DNA of 12,336 nt from an uncultured bacterium (GCA_903839715.1 CAIMDH010000126.1:1-12336); one strand, 5' to 3'; shown: positions 1 through 6,814, counted from the stretch's first letter. Program-made: numbers and translations. The notes: generated from the letters alone by a model not told the origin.

Positions 1-2
1 AA

Positions 3-1025
3 GTTCTCAAGCACCGCAAACGTGTAGAACAACTATTTGGCGTAACACCACGCGTCTTTCGAAATACTGAGCTATCTTACCGTAATGATTTGGCAAAATG
101 GTGTGAAGATAATGGTTATATTGGTATTATGGCAGAAGGCTGGGATAAGTACCTTGGCTGGCGTAGTCCAAACTATCTCTATCAACCACCAGGCTGTAGC
201 AAGATTAAGGTTCTGCTCAAAAACTATAAACTCTCTGATGACGTAGCTTTCCGCTTTGGTAATCAGGGCTGGGCAAGTTGGCCGTTGTCTGCCGAAACAT
301 ACGCAGGCTGGATTCATTCTCATCATGGTGATGCCGAGACCATTAACCTCTTTATGGACTATGAGACGTTTGGAGAACACCAATGGGAAGATACTGGTAT
401 CTTTAATTTCCTCCGTGCGTTGCCACAACTCTTAACTAATCGCACTGATACAACCTTCCGTACACCGACCGAAACTGTCATGAGTTATGATTCTGTTGGA
501 GAGATTGATGTACCCGATATTTTGACTTGGGCAGACACCGATCGTGACCTCACTGCCTGGACTGGAAATGATATTCAACGTGATGCTATCAAAACTATTT
601 ATGATTTGGAGCCACGTGTCCTTGCAACCAAAAATAAAGATTTGATCGAAACCTGGCGAAAGCTTCAAACGTCCGATCATTTTTATTACATGTGCACGAA
701 GTGGTCAGAAGACGGCGATGTTCACGCATACTTCAGTCCATACCAATCCCCATATGATGCATATATCGCTTTCATGAATGCCCTTAGTGATTTACAATTA
801 AGAGTAGCTAGTGCATTAGAAGCACAGGCGATACGTGCAGAAGAGCGACGTCTGGTAAAAGAGCAAAAAGCCCTAACGCAAACATCTGATGAATCCCAGT
901 CTGCGCCAGAAGTTGCACTAAAAAACCCCCCTGCGCTAGAAGAGACTCCTTGGCAAAAAGTACAGCAATGGGTGGGAGGGTTATGGAGACGAGTGTGTTC
1001 TTTAGTAAGTCTCGCAAGAGAGTAA
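3..1025 (+). CDS. GH57 family alpha-amylase-type glycoside hydrolase, C-terminal part (cut by left edge)
   Basis: The reading frame is open to the left edge, so the N-terminus lies outside the window; 340 residues are visible. The start of the visible part contains P-R-V-F-R-N-T-E-L-S-Y, matching the GH57 region with the predicted nucleophile Glu (residue 23 of the fragment). F-M-D-Y-E-T-F-G-E-H-Q-W follows, whose Asp (fragment residue 119) is the expected general acid/base of the family. The enzyme would cleave or transfer alpha-1,4-glucan chains, probably in the cytoplasm. The last 80 or so residues are charged, then Pro/Ala/Gln-rich, and look like a flexible tail rather than part of the barrel. 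It is followed after 23 nt by a small basic protein and then a GH15 enzyme on the same strand, which supports a glycogen or maltodextrin degradation role. An in-frame TTG at 90 is only an internal codon, because the family signature begins upstream of it. Family call is firm; exact substrate is not resolved. Confidence 0.88.
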   Translation, partial: VLKHRKRVEQLFGVTPRVFRNTELSYRNDLAKWCEDNGYIGIMAEGWDKYLGWRSPNYLYQPPGCSKIKVLLKNYKLSDDVAFRFGNQGWASWPLSAETYAGWIHSHHGDAETINLFMDYETFGEHQWEDTGIFNFLRALPQLLTNRTDTTFRTPTETVMSYDSVGEIDVPDILTWADTDRDLTAWTGNDIQRDAIKTIYDLEPRVLATKNKDLIETWRKLQTSDHFYYMCTKWSEDGDVHAYFSPYQSPYDAYIAFMNALSDLQLRVASALEAQAIRAEERRLVKEQKALTQTSDESQSAPEVALKNPPALEETPWQKVQQWVGGLWRRVCSLVSLARE

Positions 1026-1048
1026 TTAGTTCTTAAGTCCATTATAAT

Positions 1049-1429
1049 ATGCCAAAAAAAGTAATCGCCCCAGCAAAGAAAGTTGCATCAAAAAAAGTTG
1101 TTAAAAAGACAGCAGTTAAAAAAACTGCCAGCACTTCCACTAAAACTAAAGCATCAACCAAAAAAACTTTGGTCTATGCAGATAACGCACACTCTTTTTG
1201 GTTGAATGATGGGCAAATATTAAATAGCCTGATTGCTCTTGATATAGCACTCCAAGCTATGCAAAAGGAAGTCTTCCTTCATCATATTCAAGACGGTAAA
1301 CATGATTTTGCTGATTGGGTAGATACAGTCCTTTGTGATGCTTTGTGTGCCTCAGATTTGCGTAAAACAAAAACACCTAAAGCGGCTCATGTTGTAGTAA
1401 CCAAGTATCTTAAAGTCTACCAACTCTAA
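1049..1429 (+). CDS. Small protein with lysine/alanine-rich N-terminal tail and DUF5752-like domain
   Basis: The product has 126 residues in two clearly different parts. Residues 1-41 contain 14 lysines in KKxxxKK-type repeats with Ala, Thr, Ser and Val, like a histone-H1-style or nucleic-acid-binding tail. Residues 47-100 form a compact domain with the pattern S-F-W-L-N-D-G, then L-x-x-L-x-x-A-L-x-x-M, then F-L-H-H-x-x-x-x-x-H-D-F-A-D-W-V. This resembles DUF5752, a domain of unknown function that I recall near or fused to sugar-active enzymes; I could not search for it. There is no signal peptide or membrane segment. The gene sits 23 nt after the GH57 gene and 3 nt before the GH15 gene, so the three are almost certainly cotranscribed. 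No SD precedes the ATG; TATAAT directly abuts it, but that is too close to act as the promoter for this start. Function is unknown; a helper or scaffold of glucan metabolism is a guess from context. Confidence 0.75.
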   Translation: MPKKVIAPAKKVASKKVVKKTAVKKTASTSTKTKASTKKTLVYADNAHSFWLNDGQILNSLIALDIALQAMQKEVFLHHIQDGKHDFADWVDTVLCDALCASDLRKTKTPKAAHVVVTKYLKVYQL

Positions 1430-1432
1430 TCT

Positions 1433-3403
1433 ATGGCACGCGCTGTTACTATCGGGAACGGAAGTATGCTCGTCGGTCTTGACTATCGTGGTCAGGTTAG
1501 GGATTTATACTATCCGCACGTTGGAGAGTCTAATCACATTAGTGGTGCTAGTGGTAACTTCGTTCACCGCATTGGTGTTTTTGTGGATGGCTCATTATCG
1601 TGGCTTGATAGTGAAGATTGGCAAATTTCGATTGGAGCTGATGACGCGACGGCTATTGGTAGTCTACTCGCTATTAATACCAAAATCGGTGTAGAGTTAC
1701 GTAGTAGAGATGCTGTCCATAATGAGCAGAATGTATTTTTGAGGAATTTTACACTAGTTAACTTGAGTGCTGAAAGTCGTGAAATTAAATTATTTCTTTC
1801 ACAACAGTTTCGTATTTCTGAGTCTAGACGCGGAGACACCGCTTTTTATGACCCTCGTGTCAAAGCAATAATCCACTATAAGGGTAATACTACTTTTTTA
1901 GTAAACGCTTCCATCGAAGATAAACAATTTACTGAATATAATATTGGACTTTTTGGTATCGAAGGAAAGGAAGGTACATACATGGATGCTATCGACGGAG
2001 TACTAGAAAAAAATCCAATTGAGCATGGTTCGGTAGACTCCGTAATTGCCGTTAGTGCTACACTCGCGCCCGATGCCAGTGTCGAAGTTTTTTACTGGAT
2101 TGTGTGTGCTAGTACAGTACCAGCAGTACACGCCTTGGATGAATATGTACTTGAAGAAACACCAGAACGTTTAATTGCCTCTACTGAAGCATACTGGCGC
2201 GCCTGGCTAGAAAAAGAACCACGCGATCTCTCTATTTTGCCTGAGTCGCTCCGTACTTTGTATAATCGTTCATTGATTACAATGCGTGTCCATTCGGATA
2301 ATGACGGTGGTATTATTGCCTCCAGCGATACTGACATGCTCCACCATGGACGTGATACCTATAGTTACGTTTGGCCACGCGATGCAGCCGTGATTGCGAC
2401 AGCGCTTGATGTCTCAGGCTATCATGATGCAGCGCACCGGTTCTTCATGTTTATTTCTCGAGTGATTGAGCCGGGTGGTTACTTGATGCATAAGTATCGA
2501 ACTGACGGTGTGTTAGGCAGTTCGTGGCACCCGTGGATGCAACATGGTGTACCTAGATTGCCGATTCAGGAAGATGAGACTGCAGCGACGATTGTTGCAT
2601 TATGGCAATATTATGAGCGCGGCCGCGATCTAGAATTTATAGAGTCATTATATAATCCCTATATTGAACCAGCAGCTCGGTTTATGTGTGAATATATTGA
2701 GCCGACTACCGGTCTGCCGCAAGCTTCGTATGACTTGTGGGAAGAAAAATATGGCACTTCGACCTATACCTCCGCATCGGTGTATGCGGCACTGATGGCA
2801 GCATCACGCTTTGCGATGATGCTTGGCAAAGATGATGATGCTCGTACCTATCAAGCGATTGCGCAGCGTATGCAATCTGCTATCGCCTCAGTACTCTTCG
2901 ACGAATCACTTGGTATGTTTGTGAAGTCGGTGCTACATGATGAAGAGGGTAATTTGACCTATGACCGCACACTTGATACTAGTAGTTTTTATGGCTTAAT
3001 TGCATTTGATGTCTTTGATATTGATGACCCTAAAATCACCACATCTGCCAAAACAGTACAAAATAAATTGCAGGTACACGCAAGCAGTAAAGGGTATATT
3101 CGCTATGAGAACGATGCGTACTATCGTATGCGTGATGCCGACACGCCAAACCCGTGGGTGATTACTACGTTATGGATGGCGCAATACCAAATTAAAAAAG
3201 CCACTAAATTAACTCAGCTTAAAGAACCATTAGAGCTTCTTGAATGGACGTGTTCACATGCTACTACAGGCGGCGTATTGGCAGAACAAATGCATCCTAA
3301 TACTCGTGAGCACCTTTCAACAGCTCCCCTGACATGGAGTCATGCCGAGTACGTACTAACAGTGGATGCATACCTCAAAAAAGTTAAAGAACTTTCAAAA
3401 TAA
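1433..3403 (+). CDS. GH15 family glucoamylase-type glycoside hydrolase
   Basis: This 656-residue protein has the two-part build of prokaryotic GH15 enzymes. Residues 1-250 form an N-terminal beta-sandwich (opening with G-N-G-S-M-L-V-G-L-D and the L-Y-Y-P motif), and residues 265-650 form the alpha/alpha-barrel. Seen in the barrel: R307-D-T-Y-S-Y-V-W-P-R-D for substrate contacts, Q379-E-D-E-T-A, the general acid site D434-L-W-E-E with E437, and the general base site L633-T-W-S-H-A-E with E639. Both catalytic glutamates match the fungal and clostridial glucoamylase motifs, so activity is expected. The family releases glucose from non-reducing ends of alpha-glucans; some prokaryotic members are trehalases or dextran glucosidases, which cannot be excluded here. 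No signal peptide is visible, so the enzyme is probably intracellular. The ATG is 3 nt after the preceding stop with no SD, suggesting coupled translation. Its TAA is immediately followed by the truB stop on the other strand. Confidence 0.92.
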   Translation: MARAVTIGNGSMLVGLDYRGQVRDLYYPHVGESNHISGASGNFVHRIGVFVDGSLSWLDSEDWQISIGADDATAIGSLLAINTKIGVELRSRDAVHNEQNVFLRNFTLVNLSAESREIKLFLSQQFRISESRRGDTAFYDPRVKAIIHYKGNTTFLVNASIEDKQFTEYNIGLFGIEGKEGTYMDAIDGVLEKNPIEHGSVDSVIAVSATLAPDASVEVFYWIVCASTVPAVHALDEYVLEETPERLIASTEAYWRAWLEKEPRDLSILPESLRTLYNRSLITMRVHSDNDGGIIASSDTDMLHHGRDTYSYVWPRDAAVIATALDVSGYHDAAHRFFMFISRVIEPGGYLMHKYRTDGVLGSSWHPWMQHGVPRLPIQEDETAATIVALWQYYERGRDLEFIESLYNPYIEPAARFMCEYIEPTTGLPQASYDLWEEKYGTSTYTSASVYAALMAASRFAMMLGKDDDARTYQAIAQRMQSAIASVLFDESLGMFVKSVLHDEEGNLTYDRTLDTSSFYGLIAFDVFDIDDPKITTSAKTVQNKLQVHASSKGYIRYENDAYYRMRDADTPNPWVITTLWMAQYQIKKATKLTQLKEPLELLEWTCSHATTGGVLAEQMHPNTREHLSTAPLTWSHAEYVLTVDAYLKKVKELSK

Positions 3404-4243
3404 TTAAAAAATGTTAGTCCATGTTTCGTGGATGGCGTTATAAGTACCTATCTTGCTACGGTGAATACTAAAGGCGAGTCCTTTAGTGCCGAGCTTTTCA
3501 GCAGTGATTTCTGCTAAGGTGCGCATATAGGTACCGCTTGAGCAAGTGCAAGAAAAGGCTGCTATATAAAATGCATCATCCGGATTCCCTGTTGTGTTAA
3601 AGGTGCGCCATGTCTCACGAACTTCCGGTCGTCTAAAATCATTCCCAAGTGCTTTGCGTGGATCGGTTACTGGCGGAATAAGCTCAACTTTATGTGACGC
3701 TGCCTCATAGATAGCTTGTCTGGTTTTGGTAGTGAAGGCGTCAAGGGACATTTTGTAGATTGTTGAGTGTCTCTTCGGTATGGTTATTTCGTGTAGGCGT
3801 TTTTCCATAGCCCAGGTATGCAGAGGTTTACCTTGTACAGTCTTGGCTGAGAAGATTGGATAAGGAAGTTCGATAGCGCCGACAAAGCATGCTAGGGTCT
3901 CGGCTACTGCTGTAGGAGTAAGGGCTGGATATGGTACTGCAGTAATACGACCGAGTACGTCACCGGAGTCAGACTGAGCTCCAAATAAAATCTCCACTTG
4001 GTATTCTTTATCAAGGTGGTGATATTCTTCCTGCTTTTTACATTCTTCACCAATCAGTACCAATAGCGCGCCTGATGCCATCGGATCTAACCGTCCCGCA
4101 TAGGCGAGTGGGACGGTAGTCATTTCTGGTTTTGATGCTCGCCAGGCTTCAGTTACTTCAAGTGGAGTCTCGCCGACCTTTTTATCCAAAAGTACGTAGG
4201 GAGGTAGGGGAGTTATCTGAGATGAATTATTCATCGCCTTCAT
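3404..4243 (-). CDS. truB: tRNA pseudouridine synthase B (TruB)
   Basis: TruB isomerises U55 to pseudouridine in the T-loop of tRNAs. The 279-residue product has Y-V-L-L-D-K-K near the start, then A-G-R-L-D-P-M-A-S-G (residues 49-58) with the catalytic Asp53. It continues with L-D-K-E-Y-Q-V-E-I-L-F-G, the P-Y-P-I-F-S-A-K-T-V-Q-G-K-P motif at 128-140, and the C-terminal C-S-S-G-T-Y-M-R-T-L-A block at 234-244. The usual G-H-x-G-T-L-D-P is changed to Y-A-G-R-L-D-P, so the His and Thr are lost but the Asp is kept. The thumb/insert region at 150-220 is divergent. The gene overlaps the end of the upstream CNNM gene by 17 nt if it starts at 4243. The in-frame ATG at 4234 would give an 8-nt ATGAATAA overlap and is equally plausible; neither has a well-placed SD. 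A short C-terminus suggests there is no PUA domain. Confidence 0.92.
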   Translation of the reverse strand: MKAMNNSSQITPLPPYVLLDKKVGETPLEVTEAWRASKPEMTTVPLAYAGRLDPMASGALLVLIGEECKKQEEYHHLDKEYQVEILFGAQSDSGDVLGRITAVPYPALTPTAVAETLACFVGAIELPYPIFSAKTVQGKPLHTWAMEKRLHEITIPKRHSTIYKMSLDAFTTKTRQAIYEAASHKVELIPPVTDPRKALGNDFRRPEVRETWRTFNTTGNPDDAFYIAAFSCTCSSGTYMRTLAEITAEKLGTKGLAFSIHRSKIGTYNAIHETWTNIF

Positions 4244-5183
4244 CTTTAATCTCGAACTGAATAATTTCTTCGATGATATCTTCCAGGGTTACTACACCCA
4301 AGAATTGTCCGTTTTTTGTTCGCACAATGCCCATATGCTTTTTTTGTTTTAACATTCGTCCCAGTACGACATCGAGCTTTTCGTCAGGACGGACCTTGAG
4401 AAAATTCTCATCAAAAGCATTTTCAGTTTCAGGCAAAGAAATATCTTGTTCTTCGTGAATGAGGTCCTTAGCGAAGAGGATACCGACGATACTGTCCTCG
4501 TTACCACTGTAAATAGGGTAGCGAGAAAAATCACTTTCGGCGACTGTGTCGAGAAAGTGTTGTGTGATACGTTGATTTCGTTCGAAGGTTATGACCCGTT
4601 CTTTTGGAGTCATTATTTCGCGTACGCGCGTATGTGAAAACTGAAGCGCTCCATGAACAATACGCTCCTCGTCGGCATCAAGATCGCTGTGCTGTGACTC
4701 CTCTAGTTCGGAAACGATTTGCATCAGGTCGTTTTTGGAATACAGATGGGGTATCTCTTTACCGAGAAGTTTATCAAGAAGGTAAGCGATAGGATAGGTA
4801 ACAGGTAGCATCACAAAAAGTAGTACGCGCATCACCGGAGCAAAGCGGCTGCCTACATAGAGTGCATGCCTGGCAAATGCGGCCTGAGGAATAATTTCAC
4901 CAAAGAGAAAGATTAATGCTGTTGCGATCACACCAGCAACGACGCCGCTAACGAGTGAGCCTAAATACACCGAAAGCGCGGTGTTTACAGCCACATTCCC
5001 TAATAATAGGGTTGTGAGCAGTAAGTTACCGCGCTTGCGAATCGGGTAGATTGCTACAGCTTCTTTGTTGCCGTGTTTTGCACGACGTTCCAGGGTGCTC
5101 AGGTTGAGTGAGAAATACCCAATGGTGAGCCCTGAAAACATTGCCGAACAGGCTAGAAGAAAAAAGGAAAATAAGTATTCCAC
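4227..5183 (-). CDS. CNNM (DUF21) membrane protein with CBS domain pair, CorB/HlyC-like
   Basis: The 318-residue product opens with a CNNM transmembrane domain (residues 1-145), with about four hydrophobic segments. It shows the family motifs S-G-L-T-I-G-Y-F-S-L-N at 17-27, L-L-L-G-N-V-A-V-N at 59-67 and F-G-E-I-I-P-Q-A at 94-101. Two CBS motifs follow: R-E-I-M-T-P-K at 188-194 leading to Y-P-I-Y and G-I-L-F-A-K-D-L, and a second block ending in G-V-V-T-L-E-D-I-I-E-E-I at 296-307. Family members are linked to Mg2+ (and Co2+) transport, with the CBS pair as nucleotide-binding regulator. The protein stops just after the second CBS and lacks the C-terminal CorC_HlyC domain of many homologues. 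The start is GTG with no SD. A possible 24-codon ORF ends 15 nt upstream and truB overlaps downstream, so the three probably share a transcript. Transport itself is inferred from family only. Confidence 0.88.
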   Translation of the reverse strand: MEYLFSFFLLACSAMFSGLTIGYFSLNLSTLERRAKHGNKEAVAIYPIRKRGNLLLTTLLLGNVAVNTALSVYLGSLVSGVVAGVIATALIFLFGEIIPQAAFARHALYVGSRFAPVMRVLLFVMLPVTYPIAYLLDKLLGKEIPHLYSKNDLMQIVSELEESQHSDLDADEERIVHGALQFSHTRVREIMTPKERVITFERNQRITQHFLDTVAESDFSRYPIYSGNEDSIVGILFAKDLIHEEQDISLPETENAFDENFLKVRPDEKLDVVLGRMLKQKKHMGIVRTKNGQFLGVVTLEDIIEEIIQFEIKDEGDE

Positions 5184-5198
5184 GATAGTTCGTTACGG

Positions 5199-5273
5199 TT
5201 AGGTACCGCCAAGAAATGCATTGACAATCATTAGTAAGATAAACAAACCAATGGCCATGATAACTACTTGCAT
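5199..5273 (-). CDS. Possible 24-residue single-span membrane peptide
   Basis: An ATG-to-TAA frame encodes 24 residues: M-Q-V-V-I-M-A-I, then a run of Gly/Leu/Phe/Ile/Met/Val, ending N-A-F-L-G-G-T. Nearly every residue from 3 to 20 is hydrophobic, so it would form one membrane helix. It lies between the helicase stop and the CNNM gene and ends 15 nt before the CNNM start on the same strand. A good extended -10 (TGCTATACT) ends 9 nt before its ATG, so the mRNA would begin within a few nucleotides of the start codon, which would be a leaderless or nearly leaderless mRNA. There is no SD. It could be a small partner of the membrane protein or a chance ORF in a short leader. Length alone does not prove coding; the hydrophobic pattern and position are what support it. 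Confidence 0.4.
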   Translation of the reverse strand: MQVVIMAIGLFILLMIVNAFLGGT

Positions 5274-5282
5274 AGAGTAGTT

Positions 5283-5310
5283 AGTATAGCAAATTAGTGA
5301 GCCGGAACAA
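5283..5310 (-). promoter_or_regulatory. Predicted sigma70-type promoter for the CNNM-truB operon
   Basis: Read on the minus strand: TTGTTC (5310-5305), a 16-nt spacer, and TATACT (5288-5283). The spacer ends in TGC, giving an extended -10 (TGCTATACT). The -10 matches the consensus at five of six positions and the -35 is weaker. The promoter overlaps the last codons of the helicase gene. The expected transcription start is around 5278-5273, at or just before the ATG of the small ORF. Confidence 0.5.
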
Positions 5311-6679
5311 AAGTAAGGGCCTTGCCTGACTTGTCACTACGACCGGTACGACCAATACGGTGTACATAATCTTCATACGTACCAGGAAGGTCGTAATTGA
5401 TAACGTGACTAACATCGTCAACGTGAATACCACGAGCAGCAACGTCAGTAGCGACTAGTACTTGGACGCGACCGTCCTTGAAGTTCTTGAGCGCTCGTTG
5501 TCGTTGGACGTGAGATTTGTTGCCGTGAATAGCGTCAGCTTTGATGCCGGCGTGGACGAGTTCGAGACTAAGCTTTTCCACACTATGCTTCATTGCACCA
5601 AAGACAATCACACGAGTGAATTCTTCGGTCTTGAGAAGATTTACTAGCGTATCAAACTTATTATGATGTTCGTAGCGAACTACGTCTTGAGTGATACTGT
5701 TTGTAATGTCAGTTTTACGTACTGAGACAGTGATCGGATCACGAAGAAAATCATTTACAAGACCTTCAACACTTTTAGACATAGTAGCTGAGAAGAAAAG
5801 TGTTTCTCGTTCATCAGGAATGTCCTTCAAAATCTCTCGCATATCATGGATAAATCCCATATCAAGCATACGGTCAGCTTCGTCGAAGATTACTGTTGTA
5901 ATACCGCCTGGCTTGATGTGTCCACGATCAATTAAGTCTTGAACGCGACCTGGTGTACCAATAATAAAATGATTTTTGCGACGTAGGCCACTTATTTGTG
6001 GACGAATATTCATACCACCAACACACACTGTAGCGTAGAGATTCATTCTTGGGGTTAGTCTTCGTAACTCCTGTTCAATTTGAATAGCTAACTCACGCGT
6101 TGGAGTAAGGATAAGTGTTTGACGACTACGCTCATGAAGAGTCTTATGAATAACTGGAATAAGAAAAGCGGCTGTTTTTCCTGTACCTGTTTGAGCAAGT
6201 CCTACTACGTCGTGTCCTTGAAGGATGTACGGGATGACTTGATCTTGAATTGGACTTGGTGTAACAAGACCCATTGTAGCGATAGCGAGTGCAAGATCCT
6301 TGTCTAGACCAAAGTCATTAAAGGTGTGCTTGGCTTGGTAGGGGGCTTCGGTTACTGGCTTGGCTGGGTTGAGATTGATGAATTTTGATACATCAAAAGT
6401 ACTCATTACGCGGCCACGGCCACGAGATGAACCACCGCGACTTCCGCCACCAAATGAACTACGACCTCCAAATGAGCGACCACCAGCATAACCACCTCGT
6501 GAGAACGAAGATGAAGATGAAGATGACGAGTTGGGGCGAGAGTAGCCCCCAGTTCTTGGTGTGCTACGGTGCGCAGAAGAAGAGCGACGAGCGCTGTCTC
6601 CGCTAGCGGTATTACTACTAAAAGGGCGACGGGAACGTCCCGCCACAGGTCGACTAGGTCGACCAGATGAATTTGGCAT
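5294..6679 (-). CDS. DEAD-box ATP-dependent RNA helicase with N-terminal Gly/Ser/Arg-rich tail
   Basis: This 461-residue protein unwinds or remodels RNA using ATP; likely roles are ribosome assembly, mRNA turnover or cold adaptation. Core motifs are complete and in order: Q motif with T-P-S-P-I-Q at 140-145, Walker A A-Q-T-G-T-G-K-T at 162-169, P-T-R-E-L at 193-197, G-G at 221-222, T-P-G-R at 242-245, D-E-A-D at 266-269, S-A-T at 297-299, V-A-T-D-V-A-A-R-G at 409-417 and H-R-I-G-R-T-G-R at 440-447. Residues 1-90 are low complexity: basic Ser/Pro/Arg, then eight serines in a row (51-58), then RGG/FGG repeats. Many bacterial relatives carry such a tail at the C-terminus; here the protein ends about a dozen residues after motif VI. 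The ATG at 6679 has no SD. An in-frame ATG at codon 92 would give the core alone. A promoter and a structured leader of about 130 nt lie upstream. Confidence 0.95.
   Translation of the reverse strand: MPNSSGRPSRPVAGRSRRPFSSNTASGDSARRSSSAHRSTPRTGGYSRPNSSSSSSSSFSRGGYAGGRSFGGRSSFGGGSRGGSSRGRGRVMSTFDVSKFINLNPAKPVTEAPYQAKHTFNDFGLDKDLALAIATMGLVTPSPIQDQVIPYILQGHDVVGLAQTGTGKTAAFLIPVIHKTLHERSRQTLILTPTRELAIQIEQELRRLTPRMNLYATVCVGGMNIRPQISGLRRKNHFIIGTPGRVQDLIDRGHIKPGGITTVIFDEADRMLDMGFIHDMREILKDIPDERETLFFSATMSKSVEGLVNDFLRDPITVSVRKTDITNSITQDVVRYEHHNKFDTLVNLLKTEEFTRVIVFGAMKHSVEKLSLELVHAGIKADAIHGNKSHVQRQRALKNFKDGRVQVLVATDVAARGIHVDDVSHVINYDLPGTYEDYVHRIGRTGRSDKSGKALTFVPAH
6507..6524 (-). repeat. Hexanucleotide microsatellite in the helicase serine run
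   Basis: On the plus strand GAAGAT is repeated three times without interruption, encoding part of the eight-serine run of the helicase tail on the minus strand. The unit is 6 nt, so slippage would add or remove two serines without changing the frame. Confidence 0.7.
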
Positions 6680-6808
6680 TAAATATTTTGTTATGGAAGG
6701 AGAGTCCTTCCGGGCTGTGCAGGATTTAATTCAGTCAAAAGTGTGGACCTCCTAAAAGAGGCGCTTGGCTGACCGCACCCGAAGAGCCCTACACGAGAAT
6801 CTCAAGGT
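6680..6808 (-). promoter_or_regulatory. Structured 5' leader of the helicase mRNA (candidate cis-regulatory RNA)
   Basis: About 129 nt lie between the predicted transcription start (near 6808) and the helicase ATG. On the minus strand these helices can be drawn. (a) GGUGC (6779-6775) pairs with GCGCC (6764-6760), extended by GG/CC around a UCAG loop with an AA bulge. (b) GUGUAGG (6794-6788) pairs with CCACAC (6746-6741) with one bulged A. (c) A perfect 7-bp hairpin GGAAGGA-CUC-UCCUUCC occupies 6711-6695. (d) Alternatively AGGAGGUCC (6753-6745) pairs with GGACUCUCCU (6707-6698) as 9 bp with one bulged U; this excludes (c) and hides the AGGAGG. The mixture of exclusive helices plus an SD-like element suggests control of translation or RNA stability. 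A cold-shock or autoregulatory leader is a reasonable guess for a DEAD-box gene. I do not recognise a named RNA family. Confidence 0.5.
6691..6738 (-). CDS. Possible 15-codon leader peptide (uORF) before the helicase
   Basis: TTG at 6738 opens a 15-codon frame (M-T-E-L-N-P-A-Q-P-G-R-T-L-L-P) ending in TAA at 6693-6691, 11 nt before the helicase ATG. A perfect AGGAGG (6753-6748) lies 9 nt upstream of the TTG, a good SD distance, whereas normal genes in this window have essentially no SD. Its 3' half covers the hairpin at 6711-6695, so ribosomes on it would open that hairpin. The AGGAGG may instead be purely structural. The TTG start and short length keep this a hypothesis. Confidence 0.25.
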   Translation of the reverse strand: MTELNPAQPGRTLLP

Positions 6809-6814
6809 GAAAAT

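Noticed and set aside
90..92. TTG as start of the first gene
   Set aside because: The open frame continues to the left edge and the upstream residues carry the GH57 N-T-E motif, so the gene simply begins outside the window.
1043..1048. TATAAT directly before the ATG of the basic small protein, a perfect -10 sequence
   Set aside because: A -10 there would start transcription inside the coding region after the ATG. No good -35 was seen and the gene is closely packed behind GH57, so it is probably chance A/T-rich sequence.
3380..3395. AAAGTT-AAAG-AACTTT inverted repeat as a truB terminator
   Set aside because: Six weak base pairs and only a short T-run on the minus strand, inside GH15 coding sequence; too weak to call a terminator.
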